Counted from the stretch's first letter, positions 1 to 8,230 are shown. The stretch: DNA of 56,231 nt from Clostridia bacterium (GCA_017464805.1 JAFTYE010000015.1:1-56231); one strand, 5' to 3'. The notes: generated from the letters alone by a model not told the origin. Translations and numbers: made by a program.

Positions 1-1
1 C

Positions 2-1042
2 GAAATTGAAGAAAGCGGCGAGAACGCCGGCTATTGGAAACCGCAGGAGACGGACGGTGATACCGTTACCGTCATCAACCATTCCAACGTGGGTTTGAAG
101 GTTTCCGTCGCCTATACTCCATCGGAATCCAACGGCGTTACCGGCAGCATTGAAAACAGCACCTTTGACGTGGCTATGCCTGTGGTCGGCTCTGACTACG
201 ACAGTGCTCCCAAAGGCTCTGCCAAGGTGGTGCTTGATAACGCATCCGTTCCCGCAAGCTGGAGCAACGAAGGCGCAACCACCATCGGCTCCGTAACCGT
301 GACGCTGGAATCCATAATCATCATCGATGCAACGAGTATCACGGGAAATGAACTGAATGGCATTCTTATGGATGTTTTGAGCAACGGCACAACAGACATT
401 TCCGTTACCCTGGCAGCAGATGCGGGAGAGGAAATGTTCACCGGCATAAGAAACGCGCTGCTTGATTCTGCGGTGGCGGACGGAAGCATCAATCTGACCC
501 TTACCGGCGTTAAATGGATTCCGTACTCTGCATTCGAGGAAGTTAAAGAACTAAAGAGTGTCAGTCTTCCCGACGCAGAAGTAATTGATTCAAGTTCCTT
601 CTACGGATGTTCTTATCTACAGGTCATTAACCTTCCGAAGGCTGTTACGATTTATGCTGATGCCTTCTATCAATGTGACCTTCGCTCAGTTGTGTTGCCC
701 GAAGTAACAAAGCTAGGTGCGAGAGCCTTTGAGAGCAATGTGAATCTGACCGAATTTTCTGCCCCCAAAGCAACAGCGGTTTACTTGGGTCACTCCTCTG
801 ATAGTACCTGGAAAAACTGCACCAGTCTGAAAACCTTGGTTCTTTCTGCAGCAGGGCTTAAATTATATGATACATATCAAGGCGATCTGACAACAACAAA
901 TATAAACCTGACGCTGAACAGTGACCAGAAGGATAACGTGACAGTCCATGCCGATGGTACAGCAACGTGGACTACGACAAGCGCATCTACTGGCAACCCT
1001 GTCTTGAGTTATACCTTCAATTCCATCACATTTGCAGACTAA
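2..1042 (+). CDS. Secreted WxSMEF-family surface protein with leucine-rich repeats (5' truncated)
   Basis: The reading frame is open to the left edge, so the start and any signal peptide lie outside the window. The first ~100 visible residues match the second half of the domain shared by the next three proteins: a VTVINHSN segment, then an IGSVTVTLE strand. After that come about four BspA-type leucine-rich repeats (consensus like L..V.LPEVT.LGARAF). Such repeats usually serve adhesion or ligand binding at the cell surface. No sorting motif or C-terminal membrane segment is visible, so attachment may depend on partner proteins. The next gene begins 18 nt downstream with its own ribosome binding site, which suggests one operon. 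Family unnamed; function not known. Confidence 0.8.
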   Translation, partial: EIEESGENAGYWKPQETDGDTVTVINHSNVGLKVSVAYTPSESNGVTGSIENSTFDVAMPVVGSDYDSAPKGSAKVVLDNASVPASWSNEGATTIGSVTVTLESIIIIDATSITGNELNGILMDVLSNGTTDISVTLAADAGEEMFTGIRNALLDSAVADGSINLTLTGVKWIPYSAFEEVKELKSVSLPDAEVIDSSSFYGCSYLQVINLPKAVTIYADAFYQCDLRSVVLPEVTKLGARAFESNVNLTEFSAPKATAVYLGHSSDSTWKNCTSLKTLVLSAAGLKLYDTYQGDLTTTNINLTLNSDQKDNVTVHADGTATWTTTSASTGNPVLSYTFNSITFAD

Positions 1043-1060
1043 CGAAAGGAGAGAACCAAA

Positions 1061-2545
1061 ATGAAAAAACTGATTAGCTTGATTCTATCTTTGGTGCTCG
1101 TCCTTTCTATGAGCATCACTGCATTTGCCGCAGAAGCTGCCGATAACAATACTGCGGTGGTAAAAGGAAGCTATACAGCATCCGATGGCGGCATTGTTTA
1201 CTCCGTGGACGTAGCGTGGGGCAGTATGGAATTTGATTACGAGGTGCCTGCCGGTGTGTGGAATGAGCAGACCCATTCCTATGAATCCGGCGCTGCAAAG
1301 TGGACTTATGCCACGGGAGCCAATGCGGTGAAAGTGACCAACAGTTCCAATGCAGCGGTTACGGTAAATGTCACGACAAATATCCTTCTTTCCGGCATTA
1401 CGGCATCTGTTGAGGGCGGAAGCTTCACACTCGGCAGTGCGGCGGAAAATGCCACCACCGAGATAGAAGGCCAAGCAACCGACAGCACTGCTTACATCAC
1501 TCTTTCAGGTACACTGACGGACAAGACAGCCAGCAAAATGGTCATCGGTACTGTTACAGTAAGTATCAAAGATGAAACCGCAGCTGCTTTGACTGAGGAA
1601 GAAATCAATACAGCCGTTGCGGCTCTGAAAAACGGCGAAACCGTCACTCTGAGCAATGTTTCTGCAGAAAATCATGCGGCAATCGTAGCTGCTCTGGACG
1701 AAAGCAGTAATGGTGCCCTGATCAGCCGCTCCGGTGCAGGTCTTTCCACCACCTATATGCTGAAAGAGACCTTCGCAGCAGCCCTGAGTGAATGGTCAGA
1801 CGGCACAACCCTGACACTGTTGGATAACGTCACCGAACATCAGAATAACATTGAGGTTACCGACAAAAAGGTTACCCTTGATCTCAACGGAAAGACACTG
1901 GGACTGTCTTCATCGAGCAATAAGAGCATCATAGTGAACGAGAGCGTTGCCGGCAGCACCCACTTGACCATCCGAGACAGCGGCACCGGCGGTACGGTCA
2001 CTGCATATTTAATATCGTTAGATATTGAAGGTGGCACAGCTACCCTTGAAAGCGGAACCTTGAATTCCATGGTGAGATGTTTTGGCGGCACGTTCATCAT
2101 GACCGGCGGCACGGTGAATAACAGCACCAATGGAATCGAAAATTATGGTGGAACGGTATGGATCTCCGGCGGTGAAATAAGCGCAACACTTACCGGCATC
2201 TGGAATGAAGCTACTACTCATATTTCCGGCAATCCGTCCATTGCAGGCAAAGTAGCGTTGCGGAATTACGGTACTATGTTCGTGTCCGGTAATCCTACTT
2301 TTGCGGAGGGTAACAAGGCAGATTTCGAAGTTTATGCCCCCGTCACACTGAACACCCAACCTGCCGAGGGTGAGAAATGGTCGGTATCCGTTCCTAGTGA
2401 TGTGGCTGAGGACATCATCTTTGCTGTACCCGGCGAAGGCGTGACACTGGACATAGACAGATTCGAATATGTGAACTTGTATTTTTATTACTCCTATAAG
2501 CTCATAAAGAATGATGATGGCTCTCTGGCACTGGTCAAACAGTAA
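1061..2545 (+). CDS. Secreted WxSMEF-family protein with beta-helix-like repeats
   Basis: 494 residues. The N-terminal signal peptide has a Lys-Lys start, a hydrophobic core and ends AFAAE. Residues ~30-170 form the shared domain: YSVDVAWGSMEF, then W...H.Y, then KVTNSSNAAVTVNVT, closing with VIGTVTVSI. The C-terminal half has short Gly/Thr-rich repeats such as GGTFIMTGGTV and GGTVWISGGEI, resembling right-handed beta-helix or pectate-lyase-like solenoids found in adhesins and polysaccharide-binding proteins. No catalytic residues can be assigned. There is no LPXTG motif and no C-terminal membrane helix. The start follows an AAAGGAGAG ribosome binding site. It sits 18 nt after the LRR gene and 56 nt before the next paralogue. 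Export is well supported; role is inferred only. Confidence 0.8.
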   Translation: MKKLISLILSLVLVLSMSITAFAAEAADNNTAVVKGSYTASDGGIVYSVDVAWGSMEFDYEVPAGVWNEQTHSYESGAAKWTYATGANAVKVTNSSNAAVTVNVTTNILLSGITASVEGGSFTLGSAAENATTEIEGQATDSTAYITLSGTLTDKTASKMVIGTVTVSIKDETAAALTEEEINTAVAALKNGETVTLSNVSAENHAAIVAALDESSNGALISRSGAGLSTTYMLKETFAAALSEWSDGTTLTLLDNVTEHQNNIEVTDKKVTLDLNGKTLGLSSSSNKSIIVNESVAGSTHLTIRDSGTGGTVTAYLISLDIEGGTATLESGTLNSMVRCFGGTFIMTGGTVNNSTNGIENYGGTVWISGGEISATLTGIWNEATTHISGNPSIAGKVALRNYGTMFVSGNPTFAEGNKADFEVYAPVTLNTQPAEGEKWSVSVPSDVAEDIIFAVPGEGVTLDIDRFEYVNLYFYYSYKLIKNDDGSLALVKQ

Positions 2546-2601
2546 CCGATCAACCGAAATAAAAAAATAAAAATAAAACATTCCAGAAAGGAACAAAAAC
2601 T

Positions 2602-3132
2602 ATGAAGAAACTTATCACCATCCTCCTCGCCGTCGCTATGATGGCAACCCTGTCCGTTACCGCTTTTGCGGCAGAATCCGAGCTGAATAACGACAAGAAA
2701 ACCGAGACCATTGATGTCAAGGCAAAGTACACAAGCGGCGTAACCGACGCAGGCACCATTTACAGCGTGGATCTGTCCTGGGAGTCTATGGAGTTCACCT
2801 ACAGCGCATCCGGTAAGAACACCTGGAACCCCGACACCCACAAGTATGAAGTTGTTGACGAAGGCGGCGCTTGGAACCACTCCACCAGCACCATTACCGT
2901 GACCAACCACTCCAATGCAGAGGTTACCGCAAAGTTTACCTTTGCTCCCGTTGCGGGCGGCACTGTGACCGGCAGCTTCAACAACACATCCGTTGTGCTT
3001 CCTTCCGCAGAAAATAAGGCAACCGACGCTACAGAGCTGACCGGCACCTCCACCTTCACCATCGGCGGCAGCGTGGATTCCGCTCAGACCGAGTTTGCTA
3101 AGGTCGGTACCATCACCGTCACCATTGAGTAA
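2602..3132 (+). CDS. Secreted WxSMEF-family single-domain protein
   Basis: 176 residues: a signal peptide ending TAFAAE followed by one copy of the domain shared with both neighbours. Visible signature in order: TIDVKAKY right after the signal peptide, YSVDLSWESMEFTY, W-N-P-D-T-H-K-Y, ITVTNHSNAEVT, and the final strand VGTITVTIE. This looks like a small all-beta extracellular subunit. It carries no extra domain, so it may be the basic building block of the array. Start chosen at the ATG after GAAAGGA. It is followed 38 nt later by a paralogue of almost equal size and signal peptide, consistent with tandem duplication. Function unknown. Confidence 0.8.
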   Translation: MKKLITILLAVAMMATLSVTAFAAESELNNDKKTETIDVKAKYTSGVTDAGTIYSVDLSWESMEFTYSASGKNTWNPDTHKYEVVDEGGAWNHSTSTITVTNHSNAEVTAKFTFAPVAGGTVTGSFNNTSVVLPSAENKATDATELTGTSTFTIGGSVDSAQTEFAKVGTITVTIE

Positions 3133-3170
3133 GTTGATTTCAAAACCATTATAGAAAGGAACAAAGAACT

Positions 3171-3710
3171 ATGAAAAAGATTTTTGCTGTTCTTCTTGCG
3201 GCTCTTATGCTCATGAGCCTGTCCGTAACCGCTTTCGCAGCGGAGCTTCCTACAGATGCTACCGACGATCCTAAGTCTAAGGACGTTACCGCAAAATATG
3301 TTGGCGCTACCTCTGGTGGTGTTGTTTACAAGGTCGATATCGAATGGGGTTCTATGGAGTTTACATACACCGCTGCTTCTAATGGCAATTGGGATCCCGA
3401 GAGCCACACCTACACTGATGCTACCGAGGCTAAGTGGACTTACACTGAGGGCGCAAATGCGGTTAAGGTGACCAACCATTCCAACGCCGATGTTACTGTC
3501 AATATTACAAACACCAACGTGATCGAGGGCATCACCTTTACTTGGGATAAGACTTCTCTTTCACTTACTACCGCAGATAACGCAACCGCCGAGGGCGAGG
3601 CCGGTACTCCTACCACCGATACTGCAAAGCTCACCGTTTCCGGTGATTTGACAGAAACCGAGGAGAAGGTAACCATCGGTACCGTTACTCTGACTCTTAA
3701 CGAAGGCTGA
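3171..3710 (+). CDS. Secreted WxSMEF-family single-domain protein (second copy)
   Basis: 179 residues with a signal peptide (ends TAFAAE) and the same single beta-type domain as the previous gene: KDVTAKY, YKVDIEWGSMEFTY, W-D-P-E-S-H-T-Y, VKVTNHSNADVTVNIT and IGTVTLTLNEG at the C-terminus. Similarity to the previous paralogue is confined to these signature positions, so the duplication is not recent. The ribosome binding site is GAAAGGA. A strong GC-rich hairpin begins 11 nt after the stop codon and probably ends or attenuates transcription of the first four genes. Secreted; function unknown. Confidence 0.8.
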   Translation: MKKIFAVLLAALMLMSLSVTAFAAELPTDATDDPKSKDVTAKYVGATSGGVVYKVDIEWGSMEFTYTAASNGNWDPESHTYTDATEAKWTYTEGANAVKVTNHSNADVTVNITNTNVIEGITFTWDKTSLSLTTADNATAEGEAGTPTTDTAKLTVSGDLTETEEKVTIGTVTLTLNEG

Positions 3711-3720
3711 TTCTTATATG

Positions 3721-3751
3721 TCAAGGCGGGGTAAATCCTGCCCCGCCTTGA
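3721..3751 (+). terminator. Hairpin terminator or attenuator inside the surface-protein array
   Basis: Perfect 11-bp inverted repeat (TCAAGGCGGGG / CCCCGCCTTGA) with a 9-nt loop, just after the fourth secreted protein. The trailing sequence has only a weak T tract (GATTTTTGC a few bases later), so partial readthrough into the two anchor-type genes is plausible. This would make the small subunits more abundant than the anchors. Confidence 0.65.
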
Positions 3752-3817
3752 CCTCTGATTTTTGCTCACAAACTCGGTTTGCGGTCAAAAATGAGAGTTT
3801 CCAAAGGAGGTCTCGTG

Positions 3818-4330
3818 ATGAAGAAAACACAAAAAAAGAATAAATATCTGCCCCTGTATGCGGCGGTTGCAATATGCCTTGTTTCGGTGGTATCGCTGAT
3901 CGTGGTACTGTGCTTACCGGAAAAATCCGTAACGGGAGAGTTCGTTCCGCCGTCCTTTGACAGTTCCGCCGTTGCAGGCGCGCCCGATGTTCCCGATGAT
4001 CTCGGCTACAGTGAGCTGTACCGCGAGGGAATGAATTTCACCGCCTGGGTCTGCGGCAACGTGACGATGGATGGGAATACGGCAACGGTTTATCTAACCA
4101 ACCCCGAAGATAACGACGTGTGGATGAAGCTCCGCATTTTGGATGCCGAGGGCAATATCCTCGGTGAAACGGGGCTGATAAAGCCCGGTGAGTATGTGAA
4201 ATCGGTAGAATTGACAAAGACACTTGCCGTTGGCACGACCATAAAAATGAAGATCATGACCTATGAACCCGACACCTATTACAGCGCCGGCGCTGTTTCA
4301 ATGAACACCAAGATTGGAGGTGCATCGTAA
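3818..4330 (+). CDS. Membrane-anchored extracellular protein of the surface array
   Basis: 170 residues. The start is placed at the ATG following AAAGGAGGTCTCGTG, an excellent ribosome binding site; an upstream in-frame ATG at 3779 lacks one. A basic N-terminus (Lys-rich, residues 2-10) precedes one hydrophobic segment (~12-33), giving a signal-anchor with the rest outside. The outer part is beta-rich, with VTMDGNTATVYLTNPEDNDVW and ILDAEGNILGETGLIKPGEY, resembling an Ig-like fold that responds to chain extension or ligand. It stops 2 nt before the next gene, so the two are translationally linked. Family not recognised. Likely an anchor or assembly partner of the secreted paralogues, by context only. 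Confidence 0.75.
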   Translation: MKKTQKKNKYLPLYAAVAICLVSVVSLIVVLCLPEKSVTGEFVPPSFDSSAVAGAPDVPDDLGYSELYREGMNFTAWVCGNVTMDGNTATVYLTNPEDNDVWMKLRILDAEGNILGETGLIKPGEYVKSVELTKTLAVGTTIKMKIMTYEPDTYYSAGAVSMNTKIGGAS

Positions 4331-4332
4331 GA

Positions 4333-5091
4333 ATGAAAAGAATACTTACATTTGTTCTTGTTCTGCTATTGGCTTTGACCGTGAGTGTCACGGTATTTGC
4401 CGCAGAGGATAAAACCATCGACGTTATGGCAAAGTATGAGGATACATCCGAGTACACGGTGAACGTGTCGGAGGGCGGCGCGGAATACGTAGACAAGGAC
4501 GGAACAAAGGTCAGCGTGTCGGGTATCCCCGATGAAGCAAAAACGCTCGTTGTCATTCCCGTAGATGAAGCAGACACCGACGCATACGCTTGGTTTAAGG
4601 ATACGGTTCAGAATGAGAATATCGAGAACAGCATATCCCCCTACGCCGTGTATCTTTACAATGGTAACGGAGAATCCGTCAGCTCTGCGGGCGCAACCGT
4701 AACCGTTCCCGTTCCCGAAGGCTACACCGATCCCATCGTATATGCGATTGACAAGGACGGCAATCCCACAAAGCTCACGGCAGAGGTCAAGGACGGAACC
4801 ATCACGTTCACCTCGGACGGTTCATTGCACTTCGTCGTTGCCGACGAGAAGGAAACTACCCCGGGCACCGATCCAACTCCCGGAACTGATCCCACTCCCG
4901 GCACGGAGCCAAACGATCCCGACGATCCGACTCCATCGGACGATGAGCCAAGCCTCGGCTTTCTTTGGTGGCTCATTCCTTTGGGTGTCGTAACACTCGG
5001 CGGCGGTGGATTTGCAATCTATTGGTTTGTTATCAAGAAAAGAACTTGGGCAGACCTGATTGCGGTGTTTAAGAGAAAGAAGAAAGAATAA
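4333..5091 (+). CDS. Secreted surface protein with C-terminal membrane anchor
   Basis: 252 residues. It has a signal peptide (ends TVFAAE) and then TIDVMAKYE, echoing the DVxAKY motif that opens the mature WxSMEF proteins. Middle region is beta-type with no catalytic motif. Residues ~170-205 are a low-complexity linker with repeated TPGTDP units and many Asp/Pro. A hydrophobic segment follows (~212-234, starting FLWWLIPLG) with a basic tail ending KRKKKE. This is a wall-spanning stalk plus stop-transfer anchor, not an LPXTG sorting signal, because no such motif precedes the helix. It is the last gene of the array and is followed by two hairpins. It could hold the secreted subunits at the membrane; that is inference. 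Confidence 0.75.
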   Translation: MKRILTFVLVLLLALTVSVTVFAAEDKTIDVMAKYEDTSEYTVNVSEGGAEYVDKDGTKVSVSGIPDEAKTLVVIPVDEADTDAYAWFKDTVQNENIENSISPYAVYLYNGNGESVSSAGATVTVPVPEGYTDPIVYAIDKDGNPTKLTAEVKDGTITFTSDGSLHFVVADEKETTPGTDPTPGTDPTPGTEPNDPDDPTPSDDEPSLGFLWWLIPLGVVTLGGGGFAIYWFVIKKRTWADLIAVFKRKKKE

Positions 5092-5136
5092 AGAGCCTGC
5101 GACGCACAAAGTACGCACAGACCCTTACAAAAATTC

Positions 5137-5169
5137 GCGGCAGGCTACGAATAAAACGTAGCTTGCCGC
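5137..5169 (+). terminator. Hairpin after the surface-protein array
   Basis: Thirteen-base-pair stem (GCGGCAGGCTACG / CGTAGCTTGCCGC, one G-T pair) with a 7-nt loop, followed by CCTTTT. First of two stacked terminators. Confidence 0.75.
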
Positions 5170-5186
5170 CCTTTTGTTAAACCCTC

Positions 5187-5214
5187 GGACTGTGTTACGG
5201 CACAGTCCTTTTTT
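5187..5214 (+). terminator. Intrinsic terminator
   Basis: Perfect 8-bp stem GGACTGTG / CACAGTCC with a 6-nt loop followed directly by six T residues: a classic rho-independent terminator. It isolates the surface array from the tRNA genes. Confidence 0.85.
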
Positions 5215-5357
5215 ATACCGTTTTTACGGACGAAAAAGAACATTCCCTCACTCTACTCGTTAAATTGTTTACAAATGTTTTTTTGAAAATAACGAAAAAA
5301 GGGGAGACCCGGCGACTGAAAAATCGCAAAATCTCCCCTGAAAAGTCGATTATTTAA

Positions 5358-5372
5358 GTTCAAATCCCACCC
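5358..5372 (+). repeat. tRNA 3'-end-like fragment
   Basis: GTTCAAATCCCACCC is identical to the T-loop and T-stem 3' strand of the initiator tRNA gene at 5504-5518, but on the opposite strand. It stands alone, with no tRNA body around it, in the gene-free stretch between the surface array and the tRNA cluster. It may be a relic of a lost tRNA or of an attachment site; the match is short. The rest of 5215-5430 holds a hairpin GGGGAGA/TCTCCCC (5301-5338) and no gene. Confidence 0.4.
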
Positions 5373-5430
5373 ACACGGCGTTTTTGGCGTTTGGCATCTA
5401 CAAAAATCACTACCTGAAAAATGGGTAGAA

Positions 5431-5464
5431 AAAAGCCCAGACGCCTTGTGACATCTGGGCTTTT
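5431..5464 (-). terminator. Terminator of the tRNA-Leu / tRNA-fMet unit
   Basis: Inverted repeat AAAAGCCCAGA / TCTGGGCTTTT, 11 bp, 12-nt loop. Read on the minus strand it follows the initiator tRNA by about 30 nt and runs into a T-rich tract. Confidence 0.8.
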
Positions 5465-5494
5465 CGTGTTGGCATCTATTTTGTCAACACAACA

Positions 5495-5572
<78 letters not shown>

Positions 5573-5578
5573 ATATAA

Positions 5579-5666
5579 TGGTGCCGGAAACCGGGATCGA
5601 ACCGGCACGAGATTAGGTCTCACGGGATTTTAAGTCCCGGGCGTCTGCCAATTCCGCCATTCCGGC
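5579..5666 (-). tRNA. tRNA-Leu (UAA)
   Basis: An 88-nt gene including CCA with the long variable arm of class II tRNAs. The anticodon loop has TAA, the acceptor stem is GCCGGAA paired with TTCCGGC, and the T loop is GTTCGATCC. It is first in a two-tRNA unit, 6 nt before the initiator tRNA. Confidence 0.95.
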
Positions 5667-5711
5667 ATGATCTCGTACAAGTGTATCTCCGTTATCTCCT
5701 TGTGCTTTATT

Positions 5712-5740
5712 AGTATAGCATTCTTTTTTTCGTTTGTCAA
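5712..5740 (-). promoter_or_regulatory. Promoter of the tRNA-Leu / tRNA-fMet unit
   Basis: Minus strand TTGACA, 17-nt spacer, TATACT: near-consensus housekeeping sigma promoter about 45 nt upstream of tRNA-Leu. Confidence 0.85.
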
Positions 5741-5887
5741 TAGGTTTTGCACTTTTTTGCGGGAGTTTTCCGACTTTTCATCGTCTTTTTTCGCTCTTTT
5801 GCGCCACACGGGCTACCCCAAAAACAAATACACGGGGACTCGTTCATATTCTTTTCATATATTGGCGTGTTTTTGTTCACATTTCTC

Positions 5888-5896
5888 TGCTATAAT
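5888..5896 (+). promoter_or_regulatory. Extended -10 promoter of the CAU tRNA
   Basis: TGCTATAAT is a perfect extended -10 element 20 nt before the tRNA. No good -35 hexamer is seen at 16-18 nt. The stretch 5741-5887 holds no gene. Confidence 0.7.
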
Positions 5897-5916
5897 AAAC
5901 TGTCAGCCAACAAAGC

Positions 5917-5993
5917 GGGCCATTAGCTCAGTTGGTTAGAGCTACCGGCTCATAACCGGTTGGTCGTAGGTTCGAGTCCTACATGGCCCACCA
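5917..5993 (+). tRNA. tRNA with CAU anticodon (elongator Met or lysidine-modified Ile2)
   Basis: A 77-nt gene with CCA encoded. Acceptor GGGCCAT/ATGGCCC, anticodon stem ACCGG/CCGGT around CTCATAA, T stem GTAGG/CCTAC all pair perfectly. G1-C72 rules out an initiator. The body (TTAGCTCAGTTGGTTAGAGC, GGTCGTAGGTTCGAGTCCTAC) resembles Firmicutes Ile2 tRNAs that read AUA after lysidine modification, but elongator tRNA-Met in Clostridia can look similar. I cannot decide from sequence alone. Confidence 0.92.
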
Positions 5994-6026
5994 AAAATCC
6001 CGAATGCGTTAGCGTTTGGGATTTTT
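5994..6026 (+). terminator. Terminator of the CAU tRNA
   Basis: AAAATCCCGAATGC pairs with GCGTTTGGGATTTT (G-T wobble allowed) and ends in a T run, directly after the CCA end. Confidence 0.8.
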
Positions 6027-6090
6027 ACTTTTTTACGCTTCACTCACCACGAAAACCGTATTCGCCCTTTTTATCTTGCTTTCTGTAAAA

Positions 6091-6123
6091 CTTGTTGACA
6101 TATCAACAAGTTTGTGGTATGAT
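6091..6123 (+). promoter_or_regulatory. Promoter with overlapping palindromic operator for the OYE/AcnX operon
   Basis: TTGACA at 6095-6100, a 17-nt spacer and TATGAT at 6118-6123. The perfect palindrome CTTGTTGACATATCAACAAG (6091-6110, 8-bp arms, 4-nt centre) covers the -35 box, which is the layout of a repressor-controlled promoter. The regulator is not identifiable here; a TetR-, MarR- or GntR-type dimer is typical for such sites. Confidence 0.8.
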
Positions 6124-6160
6124 AAGAGGGTAAATATTTCCATGCGGAAAGGATAACGGT

Positions 6161-8230
6161 ATGAATGCAATAGATAAGAAGTACGAGGCGCTTTTTACAC
6201 CCTGGAAAATCGGGAACGTAAAGATCAAAAACCGCATCGTCATGTGTCCGATGGGCGGCACGTCCCTGTTCGGCTGGTTTGAGTTGGGCGGCTGTCATTT
6301 CGACAAAGAGGCAGCGAAGCTGTTCCTCGAGCGTGCGAAAAACAATGTCGGCCTGATCATTCCCGGTATTGCGCCTCTGCGCGATACCTTCTTTGGCAAG
6401 TGGCTTTGGCAGAATCCCAAAATGTTTGAAGAGCTCAAGGAGTTTATGGATGAGATCCACAAGACGGGAGCGAAGCTGTTCGTTCAGCTGACCGCAGGCA
6501 TGGGGCGCTCTTGGGCGATCACGGAGCTGGTTGCTCCCTTGCACAAAAACAAATTCACCCGTGCGCTGATCAAGCCGATCATTGATACCTCACATGAGCT
6601 GGCAAGCCCTAGCCCCCAGCCCTCCCGCTGGGCGCACGACATCGAATGTCCCGAAATGACCGTGGAGCAGATCCACGAGATCATCGAGGCGTTTGCCAAG
6701 ACGGCAAAGCTCTGCCGCGACGCGGGCGTAGACGGCGTTGAGGTACACGCCGTGCACGAGGGTTACCTCTTGGACCAGTTTGCCATCGAATTCTTCAACA
6801 AGCGCACCGACGAATACGGCGGCAGCTTTGAAAACCGCTACCGCTTCGCCACCGAGGTCGTAGCTGCTATCAAGGAGGCATGCGGCAAGGATTATCCCGT
6901 ATCTCTGCGCTACTCGGTCGAGTCCAAGATGAAAGGTTTCTGCGAGGGCGCGATGCCGGGCGAGGAGTATACCGAGGTCGGCCGTGCCATGGAGGAATCC
7001 GAGCGAGCCGCCAGGTATCTGCAGGATGCGGGCTATGATATGCTCAACGCCGATAACGGTACCTACGATTCCTGGTACTGGGCGCATCCCCCGATGTACA
7101 TGCCAGAAAACTGTAACCTTGCGGATGTTTCGCACATCAAGCAGTTCGTGGATATCCCCGTCGTCTGCGCGGGCCGTATGGACCCCGAGGTAGGTGCACA
7201 GGCCGTTGCCGAGGGCAAGATCGATGCCGTGGGCATCGCCCGTCAGTTCCTCGTTGATCCCGCTTGGATCACCAAGCTGATCGAGGATCGGCTTGAGGAT
7301 ATTAAGCCCTGCATCTGCTGTCATGCGGGTTGTTTCAACTTCTCCTCGTCTAAGGGGCATGCCAATACGCAGGATTTGACCGACACCATGGGCCTTGCGC
7401 GCTGTGCGCTCAACCCCCGCACCATGCAGTCGAAGAAGTATCACCTGGAGCCTGCCAAACAGCCGAAGAAGATCGCCGTCATCGGTGGTGGTATCGGCGG
7501 CATGGAGGCGGCCATCGTCTGTGCCAAGAGAGGACACTCGGTCACCCTGTACGAAAAGAGCGATCGCCTTGGCGGTGTGTTCGTGGCGGCGGCCGCCCCC
7601 TCCTTCAAGGAAAAGGATCGTGCCCTGATCGCGTGGTATATCCGCGAGCTTGCCAAGCATCCCGTTGAGGTCAAGATGAACACTGAGGTCAAGGACATCG
7701 CCACCCTCGATGCCGACGAGATCATCGTGGCAACGGGTGCGGTCGCCAAGCGCATCCCCGTGAAGGGCGCGGACACCGCGGTCGAGGCCATCGACTTTTT
7801 GCTCGGCAACAAGGAGGTCGGCGAGAACGTCACTGTCATCGGCGGCGGCCTGACGGGTTGTGAGATTGCTTACGAGCTGTATTTGCAGGGCAAAAAGCCC
7901 ACCATCGTGGAGATGCAGGACGACCTCATCACGACCAAGGGCATCTGCCTTGCCAACACCAGCTACCTGCGCGATTTCTTCAAGACCAACAAGATCCCCG
8001 TCTACCTAGAAACGGGTGTTTCGGAGATAAAAGAAGGAAGCGTGACCCTGTGCGACAAGGAAGGGAGGACCTTTGCGGTCGAGGCCGACTCGGTCATTCT
8101 GTCGGTCGGTTATAACCCCGCCCCTGTTGCGAAAAAGGGCAAGCATGTCCATGTCATTGGTGACGCCGCCAAGGTCGGCAACCTGCGCACTGTTATCTGG
8201 GGTGCGTGGGACGTATGTATGAAGCTGTAA
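6161..8230 (+). CDS. Old-yellow-enzyme family NADH:flavin oxidoreductase (2,4-dienoyl-CoA reductase / BaiCD type)
   Basis: 689 residues, cytoplasmic. Residues ~8-375 form an FMN-binding TIM barrel with the family motif TDEYGGSFENRYRF. Cysteines 384, 386 or 387, 391 and 415 fit the 4Fe-4S site that links FMN to FAD in FadH-like enzymes. Two nucleotide-binding Rossmann motifs follow: GGGIGG (442-447) for FAD and GGGLTG (561-566) for NAD(P)H. This class reduces alpha,beta-unsaturated acids, enones or CoA thioesters. It is first in an operon with both aconitase X subunits, so it may reduce the alkene made by that dehydratase. The start follows GAAAGGA. Substrate unknown; bile-acid BaiCD/BaiH and 2-enoate reductases are relatives, not proven equivalents. 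Confidence 0.9.
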   Translation: MNAIDKKYEALFTPWKIGNVKIKNRIVMCPMGGTSLFGWFELGGCHFDKEAAKLFLERAKNNVGLIIPGIAPLRDTFFGKWLWQNPKMFEELKEFMDEIHKTGAKLFVQLTAGMGRSWAITELVAPLHKNKFTRALIKPIIDTSHELASPSPQPSRWAHDIECPEMTVEQIHEIIEAFAKTAKLCRDAGVDGVEVHAVHEGYLLDQFAIEFFNKRTDEYGGSFENRYRFATEVVAAIKEACGKDYPVSLRYSVESKMKGFCEGAMPGEEYTEVGRAMEESERAARYLQDAGYDMLNADNGTYDSWYWAHPPMYMPENCNLADVSHIKQFVDIPVVCAGRMDPEVGAQAVAEGKIDAVGIARQFLVDPAWITKLIEDRLEDIKPCICCHAGCFNFSSSKGHANTQDLTDTMGLARCALNPRTMQSKKYHLEPAKQPKKIAVIGGGIGGMEAAIVCAKRGHSVTLYEKSDRLGGVFVAAAAPSFKEKDRALIAWYIRELAKHPVEVKMNTEVKDIATLDADEIIVATGAVAKRIPVKGADTAVEAIDFLLGNKEVGENVTVIGGGLTGCEIAYELYLQGKKPTIVEMQDDLITTKGICLANTSYLRDFFKTNKIPVYLETGVSEIKEGSVTLCDKEGRTFAVEADSVILSVGYNPAPVAKKGKHVHVIGDAAKVGNLRTVIWGAWDVCMKL

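Noticed and set aside
4900-5091. LPXTG sorting signal at the end of the last surface protein
   Set aside because: A hydrophobic segment and basic tail are present, but no LPXTG-like pentapeptide precedes them and no sortase gene is nearby.
5667-5939. 90-codon plus-strand open frame
   Set aside because: Passes through two promoters and into a tRNA; no ribosome binding site.
6590-7660. 356-codon minus-strand open frame
   Set aside because: Lies wholly within the OYE reductase gene; composition is that of an antisense shadow.
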